Origin: Pseudomonadota bacterium
Lineage (GTDB): Bacteria > Pseudomonadota > Gammaproteobacteria > Burkholderiales > Rhodocyclaceae
DNA: 64,000 nt
Direction: 5' to 3'
Assembly: GCA_018261905.1 (NCBI GenBank)
Contig: JAGTRU010000021.1
Span: 1-64,000 of the forward strand
A model generated the notes under the pieces. That model was not told where the DNA came from. It was given only the letters and a program-made list of their open reading frames with translations, and did not search any database. The translations under genes and the position numbers were made by a program. Shown here in pieces: positions 34,979-43,667 of this stretch (the stretch's first letter is position 1; every line of letters begins with the position of its first letter).

Positions 34979-35028
34979 CTTAGTGTATTCAACGACAACT
35001 AAACCATTGAGAACATTTAATGTATAGT
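34979..35028 (+). promoter_or_regulatory. Presumed cas5-operon promoter region overlapping the crRNA-like RNA target site
   Basis: On the minus strand, TTC (35013-35011, the type I-C PAM) precedes TCAATGGT (35010-35003), which equals the seed of the crRNA-like RNA. Further partial matches follow (GTTGTC, then GTTG, each after a 1-nt shift). On the plus strand there are -10-like hexamers TTTAAT (35016-35021) and TATAGT (35023-35028) with a weak -35 (ACGACA, 34992-34997). The promoter itself is a weak prediction; the seed and PAM match is exact. Confidence 0.5.
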
Positions 35029-35059
35029 CGGCATCGTTTCCTGGCCAGGGGCGATACCC

Positions 35060-35251
35060 GTGAACAATTTACTTGGACTTTTGCGCGAACTGCGATTGAT
35101 GAAGGATCAGCCTTCTCATCGTTTTTACGCGGTATGGCTTCTGATTTTGTTGTTCATAGGTAGAGGCTTCGTATTGATCGTTTTGATACTCGGTGGAGGG
35201 TTCGTGATCAAGCCGGCATTAGTGATGAGCTTGCTGTCACGCTTCTTCTGA
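35060..35251 (+). CDS. Small two-segment membrane protein between cas3 and cas5c
   Basis: A 63-residue ORF starting at GTG 35060, eight bases after AGGGG. The N-terminus is basic (LRELRLMKDQPSHRF). Two short hydrophobic segments follow (YAVWLLILLFIGRG and FVLIVLILGGGFVI), and the peptide ends KPALVMSLLSRFF. An internal ATG at 35099 could start a shorter form. It lies between the guide-RNA target site and cas5c, with 16 bp to cas5c. Two readings are possible: a leader peptide of the cas operon, or a toxic membrane peptide held silent by Cascade and the guide RNA (CreT-like). No family recognised. Confidence 0.45.
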   Translation: MNNLLGLLRELRLMKDQPSHRFYAVWLLILLFIGRGFVLIVLILGGGFVIKPALVMSLLSRFF

Positions 35252-35267
35252 AAGAAAGGAGTTGAGC

Positions 35268-35921
35268 TTGGATAAGTTCTGTCTTGAAGTATCAGGTGAC
35301 TTCGCCTGCTTCACCCGACCGGAAATGAAGGTCGAGCGGGTGTCCTACGACGTGATCACGCCATCGGCGGCGCGTTCGGTGTTCGAGGCCATTTTGTGGA
35401 AACCGGCGATTCGCTGGGAGGTGCGCCGCATCGAGGTCTTGAAGCCGATCAAATGGATCAGCGTGCGGCGTAATGAGGTGTCGGCCAAGGCTTCGGTGCG
35501 CAATGCCCAGACGGCGATGAACGCCGGGCAGGGCAATCTGGCGCTGTACATCGAGGACGACCGTCAGCAGCGAGCCGGGCTGTTCCTGCGCGATGTGGCT
35601 TATCGCCTGCATGCCGAGCTGCTGCCGGTCGGCGACGATGCGCGGGCGAATCCGGCCAAGTACCGGGAGATGTTCCAGCGCCGGGCCGAGAAAGGGCAGT
35701 GCGTCAATCAGCCCTATCTCGGTTGCCGCGAATTCGCCGCCCGTTTCCGGTTGGTCACCGATCCGGACAGCGAGGCGCCGGCCCTGGCCGAAAGCCGCGA
35801 TCTGGGCTGGATGCTCTACGACATGGATTTTGCGGCGGTCAACGACCCGAAACCGCGCTTTTTCCGGGCCGATCTGCAAAACGGGGTCATTGACCTGACA
35901 CAAGCGCAGGTGACGGCATGA
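35268..35921 (+). CDS. cas5c: Cas5c (Cas5d), type I-C crRNA endonuclease and Cascade subunit
   Basis: About 217 residues. TTG 35268 is chosen because AAGGAG lies 6 bases upstream; TTG 35262 is too close to that site. The N-terminus CLEVSGDFACFTRPEMKVERVSYDVITPSAARSVFEAI is the usual Cas5 RAMP start, followed by the I-C segment WRRIEVL-like VRRIEVLKPIKW and the Y-L-G-CREF motif (YLGCREFAARF). In type I-C, which lacks Cas6, Cas5c itself cuts the repeat at the base of its stem and stays on the 5' tag. The gene overlaps cas8c by ATGA. Confidence 0.93.
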   Translation: MDKFCLEVSGDFACFTRPEMKVERVSYDVITPSAARSVFEAILWKPAIRWEVRRIEVLKPIKWISVRRNEVSAKASVRNAQTAMNAGQGNLALYIEDDRQQRAGLFLRDVAYRLHAELLPVGDDARANPAKYREMFQRRAEKGQCVNQPYLGCREFAARFRLVTDPDSEAPALAESRDLGWMLYDMDFAAVNDPKPRFFRADLQNGVIDLTQAQVTA

Positions 35922-37672
35922 TCCTGCAAGCCCTTTATGACTACTACCAGCGCAAGGCCGCCGATCCCGACCCGGCCCGCCGTCTGCCGGCCTTCGGGCT
36001 GGAGGACAAGGAAATTCCCTTCATCATCGAGTTGACCGCCGAAGGCCGGCCGCTCGGCATCATTGACACGCGCCAAGGCGATGGCAAGAAAAGGCAGGCT
36101 CGGCGTTACCAGGTGCCTAAGGGCGTCAAGCGTTCCTCCGGGGTCGCTGCCAACCTGCTGTGGGACACCGCCGAATACGCCCTCGGCGTCGACACCAAGG
36201 GCAAGCCGGAACGGGTGGCCGAGCAGCATGCGGCTTTCCGCCAACGGATTGCGGAATTGCCCGAAGCGGCCCGCCTGGATGTCGGCATCCAGGCCTTGGA
36301 GAGCTTCTACGCCAACTACGGGCAAGCGGCGCTGGCCACCGATCCGGCCTGGCCGGAAATCGTCGAAGGCAATCCGGTCGTCACGTTCCGCCTGCACAAC
36401 GATGGTGACTTGATCTGCCAACGGCCGGCGGTGATTGCCGGACGGGGCGATGCAGCCGAAGAAGGCTGCAAGCCGGCTTTCTGCCTGGTGACCGGTCAGG
36501 CAGCATCCGCCGAACGTCTCCATACGGTGTTAAAGGGGGTCTGGGGCGCGCAAAGCTCGGGCGCCACGCTGGTTTCCTTCAACCTCGATGCCTTTGCCTC
36601 CTACAACAAGGAGCAGGGCGACAATGCGCCGGTCAGTCCGCTGGCAGCCTTTGCCTACACGACGGCACTCAATCACCTGCTCGACCGCAATTCCCGCCAG
36701 CGTATCCAGGTCGGTGATGCCTCGACGGTGTTTTGGGCGCAGAAGGAGGATGCCGAGATCGAAGAAGGTTTTGCCGCTATCTTCGGCGAGCGGGACGATC
36801 CGGATGCACGGGCCGAACAGGTGCGTGCCTTGCTCGGCGCGGTGCAGTCCGGGCAGTTCGACGGCGGTCGGGGTGACAAGCTGTTTTACGTGCTGGGTCT
36901 GGCGCCCAACGCGGCGCGGGTTTCCGTCCGCTTCTGGCATGCCGCACCGCTGCACGAAATCGCCCGCCAGATCCGGCAATGGTTCGCCGACCTGAAAGTC
37001 GTGCGCAGCGCGAAAGACCCGGAATACCCGAGCCTGTTCCGCCTGCTCGCCGCCTGCGCCCAGCAGGGTAAGGCCGACAACATTCCACCCAACCTGGGCG
37101 GCGACATCATGCGGGCGATTCTCTCCGGTAGCCCGTTTCCGGCTACCTGGCTCAACGCGGCGGTGTTGCGCTGTCGCGCCGAACAGAACGTCACTTACCT
37201 GCGGGCTGCCGCCATCAAGGCCAGCCTCAATCGTTTGCAACGCTTTCAACCGAATCAATCTCTCGACAAGGAGTTGTCCGACATGCTCGATTTAGAGAAC
37301 ACCAGCCCGGCCTACCGGTTGGGGCGCCTGTTCGCGGCGCTGGAAAAAATCCAGGAAGAAGCCAGCCCTGGCCTCAACGCGACCATTCGCGAACGCTATT
37401 ACGGCGCTGCTTCCAGTACGCCGGTGGCGGTTTTTACCACCTTGCTGCGCCTCAAGAATCACCATCTGGCGAAGCTCACCAATCGTGGCCGCGCCGTCAA
37501 TTTCGAGCGTCTGCTCGGGGAAATCATGGGCGGCCTCAACGACTTTCCGAAACACCTGAGCCTGCCCGAGCAAGGCCGTTTTGCCCTCGGCTACTACCAC
37601 CAGCGCCAGGACTTTTTCAGCAAATCCGAATCCAGCCAATCCATGCAATCCACCCAGGGAGAAACCAAATGA
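35918..37672 (+). CDS. cas8c: Cas8c (Csd1), large subunit of type I-C Cascade
   Basis: A 584-residue protein beginning [16 protein letters not shown], the standard opening of Csd1 proteins, with [42 protein letters not shown] and [11 protein letters not shown] further on. It recognises the TTC PAM and recruits Cas3. Start and stop overlap the neighbouring cas genes by ATGA on both sides, so cas5c, cas8c and cas7c are tightly coupled. The last 129 codons probably serve also as a separate Cas11c, see the internal start. Confidence 0.95.
   Translation: MILQALYDYYQRKAADPDPARRLPAFGLEDKEIPFIIELTAEGRPLGIIDTRQGDGKKRQARRYQVPKGVKRSSGVAANLLWDTAEYALGVDTKGKPERVAEQHAAFRQRIAELPEAARLDVGIQALESFYANYGQAALATDPAWPEIVEGNPVVTFRLHNDGDLICQRPAVIAGRGDAAEEGCKPAFCLVTGQAASAERLHTVLKGVWGAQSSGATLVSFNLDAFASYNKEQGDNAPVSPLAAFAYTTALNHLLDRNSRQRIQVGDASTVFWAQKEDAEIEEGFAAIFGERDDPDARAEQVRALLGAVQSGQFDGGRGDKLFYVLGLAPNAARVSVRFWHAAPLHEIARQIRQWFADLKVVRSAKDPEYPSLFRLLAACAQQGKADNIPPNLGGDIMRAILSGSPFPATWLNAAVLRCRAEQNVTYLRAAAIKASLNRLQRFQPNQSLDKELSDMLDLENTSPAYRLGRLFAALEKIQEEASPGLNATIRERYYGAASSTPVAVFTTLLRLKNHHLAKLTNRGRAVNFERLLGEIMGGLNDFPKHLSLPEQGRFALGYYHQRQDFFSKSESSQSMQSTQGETK
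37283..37672 (+). CDS. cas11c: Cas11c small subunit from an internal start in cas8c
   Basis: Within cas8c and in the same frame, ATG 37283 follows a perfect AAGGAG (37268-37273) with 9 bases spacing. The 129-residue product ([20 protein letters not shown]...) is helical and has the size of Cas11c, which studied type I-C systems make by internal translation to form the belly of Cascade. The internal Shine-Dalgarno is stronger than that of several neighbouring genes. Translation is inferred, not shown. Confidence 0.7.
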   Translation: MLDLENTSPAYRLGRLFAALEKIQEEASPGLNATIRERYYGAASSTPVAVFTTLLRLKNHHLAKLTNRGRAVNFERLLGEIMGGLNDFPKHLSLPEQGRFALGYYHQRQDFFSKSESSQSMQSTQGETK

Positions 37673-38550
37673 GCTTGAACAACCGCTACGACTTCGTTCT
37701 CATTTTTGATGTGCGCGACGGCAATCCCAATGGCGACCCGGATGCCGGCAACCTGCCGCGTCTCGATGCCGAATCCGGCCATGGGCTGGTGACGGATGTT
37801 TCACTGAAACGCAAGGTACGTAACTTTGTCGGCTTGGTGAAAGGCGAAACGCCGCCCTTCGACATCTACGTGAAGGAAAAGGCGGTTCTCAACCAGACCC
37901 ACGAAAAAGCCTATGTCGCGGTTGGTGCCGAAGAAGAACTCAAAGGCGACAAGAAGCGCAAGGGCAGCGGCGATACGGTGGATAAGGCACGGCAATGGAT
38001 GTGCGCCAATTTCTTCGACGTGCGGACCTTCGGCGCCGTGATGTCGACCGGCGTGAACTGCGGCCAGGTGCGCGGCCCGGTGCAACTGACCTTTGCCCGC
38101 TCGGTCGATCCGATCATTGCCCAGGAACATTCGATTACCCGCATGGCCGTGGCAACCGAAGCCGAGGCCGAGAAGCAGCAAGGCGACAATCGCACCATGG
38201 GTCGCAAGCATACCGTTCCTTATGGCATTTACGTCGCCCACGGTTTTGTTTCCTCCTTCCTCGCCAAGCAAACCGGCTTTGGCGAGGAAGACCTGGAATT
38301 GCTCTGGCAAGCGCTGGAACAGATGTTCGAGCATGACCGTTCGGCCGCGCGCGGCGAAATGGCGACGCGCGGACTATACGTCTTCAAGCACGATTCGGAA
38401 CTGGGTAACGCACATGCGCACTCGCTTTTCGACCGCATCAAGATCAAGCGCAAGGATGCTGTGGACGTGCCGCGCAGCTTTGGCGATTACGAGGTCAGCG
38501 TTGATGAAGCCGGTTTGCCGGCCGGGGTAAGCCTGATCAAACGGGTGTAA
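37669..38550 (+). CDS. cas7c: Cas7c (Csd2), backbone subunit of type I-C Cascade
   Basis: A 293-residue RAMP protein with the Csd2 opening [30 protein letters not shown], the conserved [14 protein letters not shown], the switch [25 protein letters not shown] and the C-terminal [22 protein letters not shown]. Several copies coat the crRNA spacer. It overlaps cas8c by ATGA. Just behind it, convergent on the other strand, a toxin-antitoxin pair interrupts the usual cas7-cas4 junction. Confidence 0.96.
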   Translation: MSLNNRYDFVLIFDVRDGNPNGDPDAGNLPRLDAESGHGLVTDVSLKRKVRNFVGLVKGETPPFDIYVKEKAVLNQTHEKAYVAVGAEEELKGDKKRKGSGDTVDKARQWMCANFFDVRTFGAVMSTGVNCGQVRGPVQLTFARSVDPIIAQEHSITRMAVATEAEAEKQQGDNRTMGRKHTVPYGIYVAHGFVSSFLAKQTGFGEEDLELLWQALEQMFEHDRSAARGEMATRGLYVFKHDSELGNAHAHSLFDRIKIKRKDAVDVPRSFGDYEVSVDEAGLPAGVSLIKRV

Positions 38551-38559
38551 TTGCGCCGC

Positions 38560-38853
38560 TCAGCGCCGCCCGGTCCAATATCCAAACTGGCGGCGCTGGT
38601 GGGCGACGGCTTGGATGCTGATGGTGTCAGCGGAAAGCCGGTAAATGAGGGAGTAGGGGAAATGCTTGAAAGCCAGCGCGCGCAGTCGCTTCGAGACGGC
38701 CTTGCCGATTTCCGGGTGTTCGATCAGACGTTGGCGCGTCAGCAGGGCGTCTTGCAGAAAAGCTTCTGCGACCCGGTCGCTCGCATGGTCGGCGTAGTAA
38801 TCGACGGCTGCGTCGAGTTCGGCTTGTGCCGATTTGAGAAAAACGGCCTTCAT
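38560..38853 (-). CDS. RelE/ParE-family toxin
   Basis: A 97-residue protein with the ParE pattern: FLKSAQAELDAAVDYYADHASDRVAEAFLQDALLTRQRLIEHPEIGKAV, then RALAFKHFPYSLIYRLSADTISIQAVAHQRRQFGYW. ParE toxins act on gyrase, RelE toxins on mRNA; the YRL...I..VAH..R pattern favours ParE. It starts 4 bp inside the end of its antitoxin gene (ATGA), and the pair runs against the cas genes from between cas7c and cas4. Only 9 bp separate its stop from that of cas7c. Confidence 0.85.
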   Translation of the reverse strand: MKAVFLKSAQAELDAAVDYYADHASDRVAEAFLQDALLTRQRLIEHPEIGKAVSKRLRALAFKHFPYSLIYRLSADTISIQAVAHQRRQFGYWTGRR

Positions 38854-39092
38854 GCCGCCCGGCGGTTGGCAATCCGAGCACGGGCTTGGGCAATCGCCTC
38901 GTCGAAGTCGATGGTTTCCATTTCGCCACGGTCGAACGCATCGGCGCGCCGTTCGGCTTCCGCGACCCAGGTGGCCAGAATTTCGTCGTCTTCGTCGAGG
39001 CTGACCAGCAGGCGTTCCGCCAGTTTGGCGCGTTCGGCCGGTGCCAGTTGCAGGGCGGCGGCTTCGATGTCTTCAAGGGGGGAATTGATCAT
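38850..39092 (-). CDS. Addiction-module antitoxin of the ParE-type pair
   Basis: An 80-residue protein. The start at 39092 is fixed by GGAGG seven bases upstream; the longer frame to 39191 reads into the cas4 start on the other strand. The sequence (LEDIEAAALQLAPAERAKLAERLLVSLDEDDEILATWVAEAERRADAFDRGE) matches the 'addiction module component' antitoxin family (AxxLpxxeRaxLaerLlxSLd), typical partner of RelE/ParE toxins. Its promoter must lie in the 70-odd bp before cas4, so it faces the cas4 start. Confidence 0.85.
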   Translation of the reverse strand: MINSPLEDIEAAALQLAPAERAKLAERLLVSLDEDDEILATWVAEAERRADAFDRGEMETIDFDEAIAQARARIANRRAA

Positions 39093-39165
39093 GGTGAGAA
39101 CCTCCAGTAATGCTTGGGCAATGCTAACCGAAGCAAGTTGCCAAAGCCATCGGCGGGATTGAGCG

Positions 39166-39804
39166 ATGACGACCGAACCGCTTGATCCCATTCCCCTTTC
39201 CGCGCTCCAGCACTGGGCCTACTGCCCGCGCCAGTGCGCGCTGATTCACGTCGAGCAGGTGTTCGAAGAGAACATTTTCACCCAGCGCGGTCAGGCCTTG
39301 CACAAGCGGGTGGATGACCCCGGTTTCGAGTTGCGCGACGGTTTGCGTATCGAGCGGGCCTTGCCGCTGTTTTGCGACCGGCTCGGGCTGGTCGGCAAGG
39401 CGGATGTTGTCGAATTCCTGCCCGATGGCACGCCGTACCCGGTGGAATACAAACACGGCTCGCGCCACAAGCGGGCGGATATTGCGGCTTGCGACGATCT
39501 CCAGTTGGCGGCGCAGGCGTTGTGTCTGGAAGAGATGTTCGGCAAGCCGGTGCCGGAAGGCGCCTTGTATTACGCCACTTCGCGTCGGCGGCGGGAGGTG
39601 GCGGTCGACGCCGATTTGCGGGCGAAAACCGAGCAGGTTGTGGGCGAGGTTCGGCGCCTGCTCGCCGCCAGCGTTTTGCCACCGCCGCTCAACGACGACC
39701 ACTGCCGCGCCTGTTCGCTGTGCGACCTGTGCCAACCCGAAGCCTTGGCGCCGACGCCGGAACATTCCGCCGTCCGGCATTCCCTGTTCGAAGTGGATGA
39801 TTGA
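39166..39804 (+). CDS. cas4: Cas4 exonuclease, spacer acquisition
   Basis: A 212-residue protein with Cys20, then Cys180, Cys183, Cys186 and Cys189 (CRACSLCDLC), which can hold the Fe-S cluster. The RecB-type nuclease core is GKADVVEFLPDG, VEYKHG (Glu94, Lys96) and DDLQLAAQALCLEEMF. Cas4 trims prespacers and selects those with a correct PAM. The gene runs into cas1 with no gap. Because the toxin-antitoxin pair lies between cas7c and cas4, transcription of cas4-cas1-cas2 must pass over it or start inside it. Confidence 0.95.
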   Translation: MTTEPLDPIPLSALQHWAYCPRQCALIHVEQVFEENIFTQRGQALHKRVDDPGFELRDGLRIERALPLFCDRLGLVGKADVVEFLPDGTPYPVEYKHGSRHKRADIAACDDLQLAAQALCLEEMFGKPVPEGALYYATSRRRREVAVDADLRAKTEQVVGEVRRLLAASVLPPPLNDDHCRACSLCDLCQPEALAPTPEHSAVRHSLFEVDD

Positions 39805-39805
39805 C

Positions 39806-40834
39806 ATGCAACTGCTCAACACGCTGTACGTGACCACGCCCGAGAGTTATATCCATCTCGACAACGAAACCCTGCGCGTCGAGGTGGAGAAGGAAACGCG
39901 GCTGCGTGTGCCGCTGCATCATTTGAGCGCCGTCGTCTGCTTTGGCCATGTTTCCGTGTCGCTGCCGCTCATGCACAAGCTGGCCGACAGCGGCATCAGC
40001 CTGGTTTTGCTCGATACGCACGGGCGCTTCAAGGCGCGCCTGGAAGGGCCGGTTTCCGGCAATGTGCTGCTGCGTCAGGCGCAGCATCGTCTGGCCGGCG
40101 ACCCGGCTTTCGCCCTCAATGTGGCGCGCAACTGCATCGCCGGCAAAGTACGCAATTGCCGCCAGGTCTTGCTGCGCGGCGCCCGAGAGGCCAAGGCGGA
40201 GGAAGATGCGGCAATCCTGACGCGTGGTGCGGCCGATCTGGCAGCGGCATTGCGGGCACTGCCGGGAGCCGGCGATGCCGATACCTTGCGCGGCGTCGAG
40301 GGCGAAGCGGCACGCCAGTATTTCGCGGCGCTCAATGCGCTGATCCGCAGTTCGGTGCGGGAAAGCTTCCGCATGGACGGCCGCAGTCGGCGCCCGCCAC
40401 GGGACAGGATCAACGCCTTGCTCTCCTTCGTTTATTCGCTGCTGATGAACGATTGCCGTTCGGCCGTTGAAGCCTGCGGCCTCGATCCGCAAATCGGCTT
40501 CCTGCATGTCGTGCGGCCGGGCCGGGCGGCGCTGGCACTGGACTTGATGGAGGAATTCCGGGCCTTTGCCGATCGGCTGGTGCTGTCACTGATCAATCGC
40601 GGTCAGATCGGCACGGACGATTTTGTCGAACGCGAAGGCGGCGCCGTGCTGCTCGAAGGCGATGCACGCAAGACGGTGTTGGTCGCCTATCAGGAGCGCA
40701 AGCAGGAAAATCTGACCCATCCGCTGCTCAGCGAAACCGTGCCCTTCGGCCTGCTGCCGCATCTCCAGGCCCGCCTGCTGGCGCGCACGCTGCGCGGCGA
40801 CACGGCCGAATATCTGCCCTACCTGGTGCGCTGA
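39806..40834 (+). CDS. cas1: Cas1 integrase (type I-C)
   Basis: A 342-residue protein starting [24 protein letters not shown] 39797 (three codons earlier, overlapping cas4) is an alternative. The metal site residues are all present: Glu165 in [11 protein letters not shown], His234 in [10 protein letters not shown] and Asp246 with Glu249 in [10 protein letters not shown]. Cas1 with Cas2 inserts new spacers at the leader end of the array, which begins 475 bp downstream. The protein is intact, so spacer acquisition should be possible. Confidence 0.97.
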   Translation: MQLLNTLYVTTPESYIHLDNETLRVEVEKETRLRVPLHHLSAVVCFGHVSVSLPLMHKLADSGISLVLLDTHGRFKARLEGPVSGNVLLRQAQHRLAGDPAFALNVARNCIAGKVRNCRQVLLRGAREAKAEEDAAILTRGAADLAAALRALPGAGDADTLRGVEGEAARQYFAALNALIRSSVRESFRMDGRSRRPPRDRINALLSFVYSLLMNDCRSAVEACGLDPQIGFLHVVRPGRAALALDLMEEFRAFADRLVLSLINRGQIGTDDFVEREGGAVLLEGDARKTVLVAYQERKQENLTHPLLSETVPFGLLPHLQARLLARTLRGDTAEYLPYLVR

Positions 40835-40836
40835 TC

Positions 40837-41127
40837 ATGCTGGTCATCGTCTGCTACGACGTCAACACCGAAACCCGCGAAGGCCGCCGACGCCTGCGCC
40901 GCGTTGCCAAACTCTGCGAAAGCGTCGGCCAGCGGGTACAGAAATCTGTCTTCGAATGCCAGGTCGACCGCGCCCGCTTCGAGGCGTTGGAGCGCGACCT
41001 GGTCGCCGAAATCAAGGACGGAGAAGACAACCTGCGCTTCTACCGTATCGCCGAACTGAAAGGCTACGAAGTCCGCGAACACGGCTGTTTTCGCGCCACC
41101 GACTTCGACGCGCCGCTTATCCTGTGA
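40837..41127 (+). CDS. cas2: Cas2 integrase subunit
   Basis: A 96-residue ferredoxin-fold protein: [44 protein letters not shown], with the conserved Asp in CYDV and the family's late [13 protein letters not shown]. It starts 2 bp after cas1 ends and is the last cas gene before the leader and array. Confidence 0.97.
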   Translation: MLVIVCYDVNTETREGRRRLRRVAKLCESVGQRVQKSVFECQVDRARFEALERDLVAEIKDGEDNLRFYRIAELKGYEVREHGCFRATDFDAPLIL

Positions 41128-41309
41128 GCTTGCGCGAACCCCAAGTGCACATGCTTTCCCCGGGAGGTTCGCGCGCCGCGCTTTTGCCTGATTTGATGCG
41201 GCTTTCCAGAGGGAGCATTGTTCGCGTAAGATGTTTTCTGCTCAGGAATAAAGAGGTTCGCGCAATGCGGGCTTTTTGTTCTGATGCTTCCGGTAGTTAC
41301 GGGAGATGT
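41128..41309 (+). promoter_or_regulatory. CRISPR leader
   Basis: The 182 bp between cas2 and the first repeat. No ORF of note. The motif GGTTCGCGC occurs twice in direct orientation (41166-41174, 41255-41263, both as GAGGTTCGCGC) and once inverted (41132-41140). A further TTCGCG is at 41221. An AT-rich run (GCTTTTTGTTCTGATG) lies 25-40 bases before repeat 1. The leader position is certain from the opposite end carrying the degenerate repeat. Confidence 0.85.
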
Positions 41310-43423
41310 GCATCGCCTCCCGGAAACGGGGGGCGTGGATTGAAACTCCTCACTGGCTGCGCCATACCTTTGGGGCCGAGGCATCGCCTCCCGGAAACGG
41401 GGGGCGTGGATTGAAACTGGAAAGGCCATGCTTTGCCTCGAAAATTAGTCTTGGCATCGCCTCCCGGAAACGGGGGGCGTGGATTGAAACAGCTGCTTGG
41501 CTGACTCATGATCGCCACGCATAGAGCATCGCCTCCCGGAAACGGGGGGCGTGGATTGAAACTACGGTGACGACGCAGCCGAGGAACTGGACGTCAGCAT
41601 CGCCTCCCGGAAACGGGGGGCGTGGATTGAAACGACCTGGGTGAGGCCGAAGACCTCAAGCTCTTCGCGCATCGCCTCCCGGAAACGGGGGGCGTGGATT
41701 GAAACCAGACTCTTGGTCGGCCCGAAACCAAGGCGGTAAGCATCGCCTCCCGGAAACGGGGGGCGTGGATTGAAACCCAGGAGGGGTCGCTACCTGTCGT
41801 CAACTGAACCGCATCGCCTCCCGGAAACGGGGGGCGTGGATTGAAACTTTGATATGAGCCAGCCCCGCATCGGCGGTGTAAAGCATCGCCTCCCGGAAAC
41901 GGGGGGCGTGGATTGAAACGGCGGCAATGCAGTTGTCGCCTATGCAAATCTGAGCATCGCCTCCCGGAAACGGGGGGCGTGGATTGAAACTGCAAACGCG
42001 GGATGGGATTTCATTTTCGCGGCTGCATCGCCTCCCGGAAACGGGGGGCGTGGATTGAAACAAAATCATCTGGTAATATCTGGTCCATGCCTTACGCATC
42101 GCCTCCCGGAAACGGGGGGCGTGGATTGAAACTAACAATCGGCGTCGAGGTATCCGGCGTGCCAGCCGGCATCGCCTCCCGGAAACGGGGGGCGTGGATT
42201 GAAACGTGCTGCGGGCGGTCCTCCGGCTGGAGAAAACTCGCATCGCCTCCCGGAAACGGGGGGCGTGGATTGAAACTCTCCGGTAATGAATGCTTGCAGC
42301 TTGCCGAGACGCATCGCCTCCCGGAAACGGGGGGCGTGGATTGAAACATGTCCATCCTTATCTGGACCATCGACATCGGCGGCATCGCCTCCCGGAAACG
42401 GGGGGCGTGGATTGAAACAGGCAAGCCTACATTTCATGGTGTGAGCGCCTAACGGCATCGCCTCCCGGAAACGGGGGGCGTGGATTGAAACATCCCAGCC
42501 GGGATCTGGTCGAGGCGGTCGACAACGCATCGCCTCCCGGAAACGGGGGGCGTGGATTGAAACCCGCCGATGCGCCACCGCCGCCCAAGGCGCATGAGGC
42601 ATCGCCTCCCGGAAACGGGGGGCGTGGATTGAAACTTGAGGTACTCGGCCAACGTCTTGAGCGTATCCAGCGCATCGCCTCCCGGAAACGGGGGGCGTGG
42701 ATTGAAACGGTAAAGTCTTCGTAGCGGTCGGAGAGGTCGAAGGCATCGCCTCCCGGAAACGGGGGGCGTGGATTGAAACAGTGCTGGATGTTACTCACTG
42801 GTCGAATCCAGAAGGCATCGCCTCCCGGAAACGGGGGGCGTGGATTGAAACATGAATCCCGCCGGGGGCTTGCCCGGAAACCAATGCATCGCCTCCCGGA
42901 AACGGGGGGCGTGGATTGAAACAACCCGCAGGGGGCCGGCCATCGGTGACCTGCCGGCATCGCCTCCCGGAAACGGGGGGCGTGGATTGAAACCTTGAGA
43001 AGATCGACGATATGGACCCGGGTTCGCGCATCGCCTCCCGGAAACGGGGGGCGTGGATTGAAACTCTTCTGATCGGGCGATAGCGCCCATCTCAGAGATG
43101 CATCGCCTCCCGGAAACGGGGGGCGTGGATTGAAACCTTGAGCAATGACTCAGCACGATCGAGCGCAGCAGCGCATCGCCTCCCGGAAACGGGGGGCGTG
43201 GATTGAAACAACGAATTCCAGTCCTGTTTTGAAGGCTCCCACGTGCATCGCCTCCCGGAAACGGGGGGCGTGGATTGAAACAGACGGGCGGCGGCAGCAC
43301 AGAAGGCCCGCAATAAGCATCGCCTCCCGGAAACGGGGGGCGTGGATTGAAACATGACCGAGGTCAGCATCGAATATGAAACATCATGGCATCGCCTCCC
43401 GGAGATGGGGCGTGGATTGAAAC
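41310..43423 (+). CRISPR. Type I-C CRISPR array, 30 repeats and 29 spacers
   Basis: The repeat is 37 nt, starting GCATCGCCTCCCGG and ending GGCGTGGATTGAAAC. It folds into a 9-bp stem (CGCCTCCCG with CGGGGGGCG, loop GAAA) followed by the 11-nt tag TGGATTGAAAC. Repeats start at 41310, 41381, 41454, 41526, 41597, 41669, 41740, 41811, 41883, 41954, 42025, 42096, 42169, 42240, 42311, 42382, 42455, 42527, 42599, 42672, 42743, 42815, 42886, 42957, 43028, 43100, 43173, 43245, 43317 and 43389. The first 29 look identical; the last is 35 nt with GGAGATGGGG in its middle and marks the distal end. Spacers are 34-36 nt and all different. The ATTGAAAC end and the cas genes agree on type I-C and on plus-strand transcription. 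Confidence 0.99.
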
Positions 43424-43667
43424 GGGTGCTGCATGTGTTTAAGACAGCGTGGCTGGTGACTTGCTGAGCTGGCTCGATTAGGCCCTGCCGCCGATAGCGA
43501 AATCGCCTATTTCACCCGCTCGACAAACAACCCGGGGGCTTGAGGTCGTTGCCAAATTGTTCGCGGCGCGGCACGACAGTGGCGCGTCCAGCATTGTGGC
43601 TGGCGATGTCGCCTTCCCCGCTACAATGGTCGGGTTATCAAAGATTGCTCGACGAAAAGGGGCTGTG

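Noticed and set aside
35007..35028. TTGAGA (35007-35012) and TATAGT (35023-35028) as a sigma-70 promoter pair
   Set aside because: The spacing is only 10 bases, too short; the hexamers cannot serve as one promoter.
41297..43370. Many overlapping ORFs across the array on both strands, encoding repeated FNPRPPFPGGDA or ASPPGNGGRGLK peptides
   Set aside because: They are translations of the CRISPR repeats in different frames; no ribosome sites and no independent codon signal.
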